Assembly (NCBI GenBank): GCA_905221615.1
Contig: CAJNDT010006011.1
Span: 1 to 64,000, forward strand
Length of the DNA: 64,000 bases
Reading direction: 5' to 3'
Source of the DNA: Symbiodinium sp. CCMP2592
Taxonomy: Eukaryota > Sar > Dinophyceae > Suessiales > Symbiodiniaceae
The translations under genes and the position numbers were made by a program. This document shows, in pieces, positions 56,101 through 64,000 of the stretch. Within the stretch, counting starts at the first letter, position 1. Every line of letters starts with the position of its first letter. The notes below the pieces were generated by a model. The model saw only the letters and a program-made list of their open reading frames with translations, was not told the origin of the DNA and searched no databases.

Positions 56101-56658
56101 TGTGGGATGGAGCTTGCTTCGCATGGTTGCTTAAGTAAGTTGTCGTTTGTTTTTGCCCTGAAGAACCAACACCTGTCAGCAGCGAGAGCAAAAGTGTTTC
56201 AAGTCGAGTTTTCTTTCACGTCTGAGCAAGTAGAGAATTTCATGCAGAACGGCATGGTATTTGCATGTTTTGAGCATGTTTGAGCATGTCTGAAGAGTCT
56301 TGAGCTTGTTTTGTGCCAACTGCCTCAAGGATGAGACTGCAGTTTGAAAGGATCCTCAAGGGAATCTTTGTGAAGTGCTTGAAGTGCTTAGCAGAAGCAC
56401 TAGTGTCTCTGAGGGGCCTGAGTTGGTTGTGCGAGTTTGGTTGCAAGCTGTAGTTCAGAAGTTTTGCTGCAGTGAAAGCGTGACCGAACTGCTTGGCTCA
56501 AGCGCGAGTGTGAAAAAGAAGTCCGAGTGCAACGCTTCGCTTTGCAGTTTGTCCTGAGCCACTTCGTGAAGTTTGTTTTCCGACTGGGAGAGCTTCGTGA
56601 GCTTTTGGTTGCAACTTCAAGGTTTTGAACTTGGTTGTGACGGTCCCGAAGTTTTTCG
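56079..56658 (+). repeat. Element 4 3' LTR
   Basis: It follows the polypurine tract CAAGAGGGGG (56069-56078) and would begin TAAAGG, so the usual TG is altered or the border is 1-2 bases off. It ends …TTTTTCG. TTGGCTCAAG is at 56493-56502. The accessory ORF stops at 56100, inside it. Confidence 0.75.
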
Positions 56659-57494
56659 CTCTTGAGAAGAAAGACTCCTTGTCATTGACAATCTTTTTCT
56701 TTGTTTTGTCTTTCTTTTACTTCTTCGCCAAAACCCCCCATAAAGTGGTTTCGTGTGGCTTCTTCTTCTTTTGTGGCAGGGACTGGTCCTTGGCAGTCTT
56801 TTTCAACTCCTCCTCCTTGACAATCTTTTTCTTTGTTTTGTCTTTCTTATATTTCTTCGCAAAAACCACCCATAAAGCGGTTTCGTGTGGCTTCTTCTTC
56901 TTTTGTGGCAGGGACTGGTCATTGGCAGTCTTTTTCTTTGTTTTCGGCAAGCTTCTAAAAACAGCGGGGGGGTTGGGGGGGGCGCAGCCACCCCAAACGT
57001 GGAGTTCCGGAACCCAGGGTTCGAACGCCCCAGGGGGGGGACGAATTCCAGAAGCCGAGGTTCCAACATAGAGTTCCCCAAACCCCGGGTTCCAACATAG
57101 AGTTCCCGAACCCAGGGTTCGAACTTGCTGGGGGACGGGGGGGGGGTTCCGAAACCCGGGGTTCCGGTATAGAGTTCCCCAAACCCCAGGTTCGAACATA
57201 GAGTTCCGAACCCAGGGTTCGGACTCTCTGGGAAGGGGGGAGGAGTTCCCGAACCCGGGGTTCGAACGTGGAGTTCTCCAAACCCCGGGTTCGAACATAG
57301 AGTTCCCGAACCCAGGGTTCGAACATAGAGTTCCCGAACCCCGGGTTCGAACATAGAGTTCCCGAACCCAGGGTTTGAACATAGAGTTCAGGGTTCAACC
57401 CTGAGTTCCGGAGTTATATGTTCTCCCCCCGCCCCCCCCGGGCCCCCCGGGAGTTCGAACCCTGGGTTCCGGAACACTCCAAAAACCTATGCTC
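56659..57494. repeat. Right foldback arm, piece 3
   Basis: Reverse complement of about 27065-27935, from CTTGAGAAGAAAGACTCC to CACTCCAAAAACCTATGCTC. It includes the minisatellite (57000-57390) and G- and C-runs at 57130-57150 and 57424-57450. Similarity to the left arm stops at 57494/27065. Confidence 0.9.
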
Positions 57495-58790
57495 CTATGG
57501 GCCTTGCCCAGTTTTGCGAACCGGTTCTGCAGCTCCAGGAGACGCAAAGCTTCGATCTGTCTTGGTGCGAGTTGGCGCGCCCCGCGGTCATTTTGGATGA
57601 GTTATCTGGCCTCTCCTCGGGGCTCGGGCTCGGCAAGGGTTGCGGGCGCCCACCGGGCGCAAAGTTACTCCTGGTAAAGGACCGCAAATTGACTCAGAAT
57701 TGACTCCCCCTTGTTGCTGCATTGCAGTACTCACTTGGTGCGTGCCCTGATTGACTCTCGGAGCAACTACCCTTTCCTCTCCATACGCGGTGTTGAGCCG
57801 CAATCCAATGGACGGCCAATGCCTCCTCTTGCGCCTCAACGTGTCCGTCCCGGCGAAAGCAGGCTGTACCCTTCAGTACGAGGTTGCCCAGCGAATGGTG
57901 GATGTCATCAGTTGCGGTCGGGTGCTTATGCACGACCCCGAGTTTGACCCTTGCATGTTTGTTCAATTGGGGGCGTACTCTGGCACCTTCCGCCTGATGC
58001 ACCGGAATCTGTGGCCCTAGTAGGCTTGGGCGTTACTCCCTCCTTCCAGATTCAACCAACTGGGCTGCTGCGCAGTGCGCTTAGCCCCCTCCGCAATCGG
58101 GCCTCGGCAGGCTGGCAACTCCCGCAAGTCTTGGTTTTCTGGCTGCGGGGGCCCCTAAGGCGGTTCTTCGGCTTGGCCGGGGTGGTACAAGCTTAAAGAC
58201 CGGCGTGCGCAAGTCATGCATGCTCTGCTCAAGAGCCTCGACCACGAGAGTGAGGCCTACGTGCATTTCTCGACGGAACACACCTTGGGGCCTTATCCTG
58301 CCCATGAGCGCTGGCGCAAGGAAGGACAGAAGTTCTTGGACATGGGTGGCGTTGGGGCCTGGGCAGATATTTTCATAACGCCACAACTACTTCCGGAAAT
58401 ACATGCTGCGCCCAAGGCACGACCTCGGTATAACGACCGCCAGATGCGCGACTACTACCGCAAAAGCAAGTTCCGGCCGGCTCCTCTATTCCTTGTGCGA
58501 AGATTCTTCGGACGCACGTTTGGCCCACCCGGTTGCGCCAGACAAGGGGGGACGTCATATAGATGTCTACCTGCTTGGCCCAACTACGGATTCAGACGGC
58601 ATCCGGCATCCCGCGCACTATGCCACTATGCACTGTCCCCAAGATTCTGGTCTTTCGTTTGGACTTCTGGACTTTGCGTGCGCGACTTCCCTAACAAGGC
58701 ACGAGGGTTGTCCGTTGTCCGTCGGGATTAGAACGGCTGCCGGAGCTTTACTTGGGCTCCACTCGTTGTCTTGGGCGGCTTGAGACGACG
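57495..58790 (+). pseudogene. Decayed coding-like sequence, unrecognised
   Basis: Successive frames carry protein-like stretches interrupted by stops and shifts: LQETQSFDLSWCELARPAVI (57530-57600), NVSVPAKAGCTLQYEVAQRM (57840-57900) with FDPCMFVQLGAYSGTF, then ESEAYVHFSTEHTLGPYPAH (58247-58310) and HIDVYLLGPTTDSDG (58560-58610). GC content is coding-like. I recognise no family. It begins exactly where the foldback arm ends, so it may be the host sequence the repeat inserted into. Confidence 0.35.
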
Positions 58791-59465
58791 GTCCTCTGTC
58801 GCTTTAGCTTGAGGTCGTTGAGAGCGAGGCCCCCTTTTTTCTACGCTGAACGGCTAATGCTGACCAAGTCCGCACGCCGCAGCTAGTACGTAGCTTCCTC
58901 TTATTACGTTTCACCGCTGTTTTCGTGTGTTTGTTTCGCGTGTTTAGGATGTTTCTTGGGACCGAGCGCTGCAGCCGCAGCCGCCGAGGCCCGCCGACGC
59001 CAAAAAAACGGCCCTGAGAGTCGTGGAGAGCCCTGAAGGCTGATCGTGAGAGCGCCCGGGATATCGGCCTCCAAAATCGCATCTGCTGCTTTCATCCTGG
59101 GGATCCGTGGGGCAGCGTCCCCTGAGAAACTTTTTAAAGCAAAACAAAAATTACGGGTGACTGCAAGGCAAATTTTCAATAATAATACCCAAGCGGGAAA
59201 GTCTTTTATTCGGTCCGCATCTAGAATCCAAGTTGCTTCCGCTGCGTTGGCTATGGTTCTCCCGGCAAGCACGCCTGCAGGTGCTTGCGTAGGCTTTCCG
59301 CAGTGCGCGCGAACATCGCCCTCAAACCCATCCGCGACGGTATTGGCGCTGCGTGGAACTTGTTCCCAAAGAACCTGTATGTGGGACCTAGCTGCCAGAT
59401 GGAGGAGGGATCGAGGCCCGAGATCGAAGTCTGCCGGGAATCGAAGCTAGGAGCTGCTCGGAAGG
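58791..59465 (+). other. Possible isolated exon (about 59290-59450)
   Basis: One frame at 59285-59476 reads NIALKPIRDGIGAAWNLFPK followed by NLYVGPSCQMEEGSRPEIE, which looks like genuine protein and not repeat. No partner exon was found. The rest of the interval, including an A-rich patch at 59130-59200, shows nothing recognisable. Confidence 0.3.
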
Positions 59466-59650
59466 CGGTCCGGTAAGCTGCTCGGAGGGTCAGCCGGTAA
59501 GCAACTCGGAGGGTCAGCTGGTAAGCTGCTCGGTAGGTCCGGTAGGTCGGCTGGTAAGTTCGGAGGGTTGGTGGGTAAAGCTGCTCGGACGGCCGGCTGG
59601 TAAGCTACTCGGACGGCCGGCTGGTAAGCTACTCGACAGCTGCTCGTAAG
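59466..59650. repeat. Minisatellite of CTCGGAGGGTCAGCCGGTAAG type
   Basis: About seven units of 22-28 bases with core CTCGGACGGCCGGCTGGTAA and variants. The last three are almost identical. Confidence 0.85.
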
Positions 59651-61300
59651 CTGATCGCGAGCTCGCGAACGGCGACTTCGAAGTGCCGCGCGCGAAAAGC
59701 ACCTTTAAATATTGTTTTGCAAGCATTTTAGAGCCCCTAAGATCTTTCGAGCTGCGGGCCGTATGCCCGCGAATCGACAGTGCTCCGAAGTACGGAATTC
59801 TGCCCTATGTCTCGAACCTAGGCCTGTAGCTATCACAGAGTGGAGCGCTGGAACACGAATCGTGTCAGAGCAGAGGAAATTCCGTCGCTCGAAACTCCAC
59901 ACCAGGAGGCCAGGAGGTGTCGCAGCCAGTCAGACTGTATGCACTGGACATTGCATGTATTTTGTGCAAAACAATCATTTGACACTGCTGTGCGCTTTGC
60001 AGACAGCAGGTGTGCTTGATCTGCAAGCAGAAACACATTCAAAGCCAACTCGGAAAGAGTGTGTATTGAGCTGCTGCGATCGAAGCGCAGACTTTTCGAA
60101 GAAAGCGAATTGCACACTTGCTGATGGCTGTGACGGAAGTAGCTTTGTTTGTTGAGATTCCTTTTGAGCGCGATCGAAGCTGTTTTTGGCACATCGCCGC
60201 ACAGGCTTTTCGAAACTGATGGCCGTGACGGAAGAAGCTTTGTTTGTTGAGACAAGTTGAAAGTGCAGGGGTGCAACGTGGTGCAAGAGCCTTCTCGTGC
60301 ACACTGATTGAGGAAATGTTTTAAAGTTGCTCCAACTGTCCGAGCGAGCTGGCAACCGAACTTGAAACTTGCTTTGAAACTTTCTTCACAACGGAGCTGT
60401 CGATGTGTTGACGATTTGGGTGCAGTTGTGCCAACCGATCTGCATCACGTGCTGGACCGCAGCTGCATCCACCTTGCTTGCCAGTTTGAAAGACTCCGTG
60501 GATGTGTATCTGGAACTCTCCGCCAGCTTGCTAGCGTCGCTGTTTGCGGCAACGATGGTTCCACATCTGCGGATGCAGACTTTGGCGCAAACAGGTGTTC
60601 GAACTTCGAAGTGCAAGCAGCCACATTCACTGCGGTCTGCGAGTTTGGGCATGCCGGATCTTCCGCACCAGTTGTTTTGTGGTTGTCGTTTGACAGAAAC
60701 CCCGGTTCATTTTGCCGCTTCAGCGAATGTCGGATCAACGGATCACTACATGATTCTGCCGCATGGTGATTTTTTCCAGACCCGCAGAAGCTCATCTCGA
60801 GACCGAGCAAAAAGCACACGTGCGCAGGCGCTGCGCAAGGAGCTTTGTCTTCTTTGCTGCGCGCGGCCTCAATGATACTCGCACGCCGACCCACCCGCAG
60901 TCGTAATTTCAATCCCTTAGACTTAGACGCCGGATCAACAAGCATCCATCATGGTTTCCTTGATGGACCGGAACGTGCCAAGCTGTGCAGGCAACGAGTG
61001 CCCGCTTTCCTGGCTCGCCCAGCACGCGGTATTTGTGTTTACTCAAACGTGTTTACCGCTTTGCTCAGCAGTAGCTTCACACATGTTGTTGCAGCAGACA
61101 TGTGGGAGCTTTACGTTTTTTCACATGCTGGCCTAGAGGTATTGCAATAGGCATGCGCTGGACAATTTTCAGCGTTTTGCTTGCTTTCGCATTTCACATT
61201 TGGGCATCTTTCCATGACGGTAGCATCTCATCATCTAGCGCTAGGCTTTGCGGTTAGGCTGTGCGCGCTGGCTGTTGCCGGCGGATGGCTTGGTGTGGTC
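59651..61300. other. Non-coding-looking interval with a local duplication
   Basis: The phrase TGTGACGGAAG(T/A)AGCTTTGTTTGTTGAGA, with flanking CGATCGAAGC and CTTTTCGAA, occurs twice at about 60080-60155 and 60165-60255. Open frames of 60-160 codons overlap on both strands without domain signatures, so no gene is called. Confidence 0.4.
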
Positions 61301-63960
61301 GCATGGACTGATGTTCATACTGTGACGGCAGCAGTGAGGTACAGGATCTGCTGCGAAAGGACAGTGGCCCCAAGCTTCATGTCGTGCATTTGCTGCAGTC
61401 ATGGGTGCTAGATCGGTGGACACTTGGAGGTTGTGCCGATTCTTGATGGCAATATCAGCTACGTGCAGCTACATGCAGTATGAGCTTCGAGTTGTGTGAG
61501 ACACAAAACTTCTTGTGCGTTTTTTTGCTGCGATTCTGGGTGCTTGCTCAGTGGTTGCATGGGTGCGGCCGATTCGGACGGCGACAGCAGTGCGGTAGTG
61601 GATCTGATGCTAGATGTGCGGCTGATCTAAGCTTCCTGTGGGCATTTGCCGCAGTCTTGCTTGACGGAGCTGTAGCCACTTGAGGCGCTGGGGGCTTGAT
61701 GTGGCGATAGCTGTGGCGTGTACCGTAAGGTCCAGCAGACCCCAGCTTGTGCTTTGCAATGGCTACAAACCTCGGTTATTGAGCAGTGGTCACACGAGTA
61801 ATGCCGACTGTTACGGCGGTGGCGACAACATCGTGGTGCAGGCCCAGTTCTGTGCGGTGCAACAGACCTTTCTTCTGCTCAGCCTTTTGCTGGGTTGACG
61901 GGTCAGTGACGATCATGACAACATGGCGGCGTGATGCCGTGCCATGTGATGCAGGCGACAGCAGTGCTTTACAGGATCAGCCGTGAGATGTGCAGCTAAC
62001 CCAGGCTTCCGGTGATTCCGGTGGACTTGCTGCCTGTTTTTTGTGATGGATCCGCCGTGTTCTGCAAATCCAAGTATCTGATCTGGCTTCTACTGCAATC
62101 CTGGTCACGGGTTCGTGGTCGCATGTGGTGATGCCGACTTTGCGGCAACAGCAGTGCAGTACAGAAGCAGCTGCAAGAAGGGCAGCAGATCCAAGCTCTT
62201 GTGGTGCATTTCCTGAAATCAGATTGGCTCATGTCTTGTGCCGGTGTGGGCGCTTCACAGTCTGCAGGGCTCAGGCCGCCTGGGCATTGCGACGGTCGGA
62301 GCGCTTCTGCTCTACTGTGCTTTTCCGCTAGCTGGCATTTCGCATCATCGTAGGTTGCGGGGCTCACGCAAGAAGGACCTCGGCGCTATGGCTATGTCAT
62401 ATTGACATGCCTGAGTTGCTTCCTTGGCCATCGGAGAAACTACAAACAGTGCGTTGTGAGGCCTTTGCCGAAACCGACAAGTATGTCGGTCCGGCTCCGC
62501 TGATGGGCCATGCGCCGTGCGTTGTTGAGCGTCGTTCCGCGTTCAGTATAATGGGCGTGTTCTGGGGCGCTGCCGCCTTCAATACAAACACACATGCTGT
62601 AGGGTAGTGACATTCATCGTGATACGTGGTTTTGCCTTTGCTACCGACCTGGGTGAGGGATCTGCGTTCAGCTGGGGCCATGCCGGTTCTGGCCGACGAC
62701 AGCAGTGGCATGCAGCACCAGCTGCGAGATGTGAGACTTGAACCCCTAAACCCTGAAACCCCCAAGCCCTAAACCCGAAAACACCTCAACCCTTGACCCA
62801 GCCCTAGTCTCAGTTCTTCGAGACACTCGGAATGCTTCTAACTCCGCGTTAGGCGCAATATGTCGCAATCCTGGGTGATGGCCCCGGCCTCACTTGTGGG
62901 GACCACTGCAGCGTCAGCCACGGGATGTACAGCAGATCCAAGCTTCTGAGCACGCGTTTGTTGTGTAATCCTGGGTGATGGATGCTAGGCCACACCTGGG
63001 ACCACGCTCCTAGTGATAGTAGTCCTAGTGGTGACAATAGTGGCGCAGCATTAGCAGCGAGATCTGGAGCAGATCCAAAATTCTGTTTGCGCATTTGCTG
63101 CAACCCAGGGCGAAGGACTCGCGATCCCTTGGCGCTATGTTCGCAGCGATGGCCCGTTGAGAGTAGCATCAGCTGCGAAATGTGCAGCAGATCCAAGCTT
63201 CTGAAGTTGTGCACATTTGCTGCTGCTCTGGTGCAGGATTTGCAGTCACGTGGAGCCTTGCTTTCAGCGGCAGCCGCAGCAATGGCGTGCAGCATCAGGC
63301 GCGAGATGAGCAACGGATCCAAAAGCTTCCTCTCAGTGCGCGTTTGTTGCAATCCAGGGTGATGAATCGGTTGTTGCTCCTGCTGGTTCTGTGCGGCGAC
63401 AACAGTGGTGTGCCGTACCAGCTGCGATCCAAGCTTGTGATCGCGCATTTCCTGCAACCTTGGGTGAAGGATCAATGGTCATATTGCGGGGAGCCGATGT
63501 GCGCCTTGCTGGCGGCACTTGGTATAATGCAGCATTTCCACTCCCAAGCCCGTGTCAACAGGTCAAGTGAAGCTCTTTGAAGCCCAAGACCTTCCCTACC
63601 CCCACTTTGCCTGTTTTTACACAGTACGCAACAAAGTTGTGTGGCCAAGATTTGTATATTGCGAAAAACTACCAGTTCCGATAGGAAGGATGTTGGTCAT
63701 CAGGCTGATTCGTAGCCCGTTCCCATGGAGTACGCTGCAGTGCTGGTGCCAGCACGGGGATGCAGCGTCAGCTGGTGAGATGCGCAGCAGGTGCCAGCTG
63801 TGGGCGGCACATCTGCGGCAGTCCTGGGTGATGGCCCGGGGCCACGGGACCATCTGTTGCCAGATTTGAAGCATCCAAGCTTCCGAGTGCGCGTTTGCTA
63901 CTGCAGTGGAGTATCTCCAAGCCTTTCACTGCGGGTTTGTTACCGGGTTTGAATCTGTGC
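61301..63960. repeat. Diverged satellite array, about 120-bp units
   Basis: Recurring blocks carry CAGCAGTG, CAGCTGCGAGATGTGCAGCA, GATCCAAGCTTCTGAG and TTTGCTGCAATCCTGGGTGA in that order. Good copies lie near 62905, 63040, 63165, 63290 and 63410, spaced about 120 bases; older ones lie near 61335, 61585, 61960, 62150, 62700 and 63750. The short open frames across it read repeated SKLLS and CCNPG phrases and are not genes. Confidence 0.8.
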
Positions 63961-64000
63961 TTACATAGGGCCATGGCATGGGGTTCATCAGAGATAAACC

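Larger units (their letters stand above)
48043..56658 (+). mobile_element. Copia-type element 4, 5' LTR truncated
   Basis: The 5' LTR remnant (about 48043-48376) matches only the last 333 bases of the 3' LTR (56079-56658). The two copies differ at about five bases and two single-base indels, so it is older than elements 2 and 3. No TSD remains. Compared with the intact target in the left foldback arm (27931-27956), about 16 host bases on the left side are missing too, so one deletion removed host flank plus the first ~250 bp of the LTR. Confidence 0.9.

Noticed and set aside
1-64000. tRNA, rRNA or spliced-leader RNA genes
   Set aside because: No cloverleaf, rRNA core or full leader with donor site was recognised by eye; only the last 10-11 leader bases occur, in LTRs. 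A covariance-model scan would be needed to be sure.

Overview
The window looks like dinoflagellate nuclear DNA. The evidence is: degenerate TTTAGGG/CCCTAAA repeats scattered through introns and spacers; genes whose introns use both GT-AG and GC-AG borders; very large Ty1/copia-type polyproteins; the 3' end of the dinoflagellate spliced leader (TTGGCTCAAG) inside every LTR seen here; and gene families I associate with dinoflagellates. No bacterial operon, tRNA or rRNA was recognised.

Layout. 1-12.2 kb is gene-bearing and on the + strand: the 3' end of an unknown gene; a 7-exon gene for an RRM plus RS-domain protein (1594-4216); a 4-exon gene for a K/E-rich protein with one apparent single-base deletion (6693-9165); and a 2-exon gene of a transposase-like family (9917-12202). 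Spacers hold a 56-bp tandem repeat, a near-perfect 119-bp-arm hairpin and a 260-bp C-rich tract. 12.6-17.1 kb (minus strand) is a LINE-type element, intact at its 5' end but cut off in the middle of the reverse transcriptase. 17.1-26.6 kb (minus) is copia element 1, with a 5' LTR but no 3' LTR.

26.6-57.5 kb is a nested structure. A long inverted repeat built of GAACCC-type minisatellites lies at about 26.6-28.6 kb, and its other arm is broken into three pieces (38.08-38.32, 47.93-48.04, 56.66-57.49 kb). Three copia elements interrupt it: element 2 (minus, 28643-38069, TSD CAGGG), element 3 (plus, 38325-47929, TSD CTTCT) and element 4 (plus, 48043-56658, 5' LTR partly deleted). Elements 2 and 3 have LTR pairs that look identical by eye and are young; element 4 is older. 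57.5-64 kb holds decayed coding-like sequence, a short minisatellite and a diverged satellite of about 120-bp units.

How the elements are built. All four copia elements share: primer-binding site TGGTAGCG(G/A)AGC; Gag with a CCHC knuckle; a DSG protease; a long, compositionally biased stretch; integrase with a compact H-X4-H-X6-C-X2-C motif; reverse transcriptase (YVDD); RNase H; and a C-terminal domain of about 200 residues with an ordered E-[FL]-[CF] / TPCT / EWP / HxH motif set resembling a cytosine-5 methyltransferase. Inside the biased stretch each element also carries an ATG-started ORF of 239-622 codons in the +1 frame, at the same place. Elements 2 and 4 carry a third ORF after pol for a small membrane plus Cys/His protein that runs through the polypurine tract into the 3' LTR. 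The shared overlapping ORF, the accessory 3' ORF and the spliced-leader-like motif in the LTRs are the signals most worth following up.
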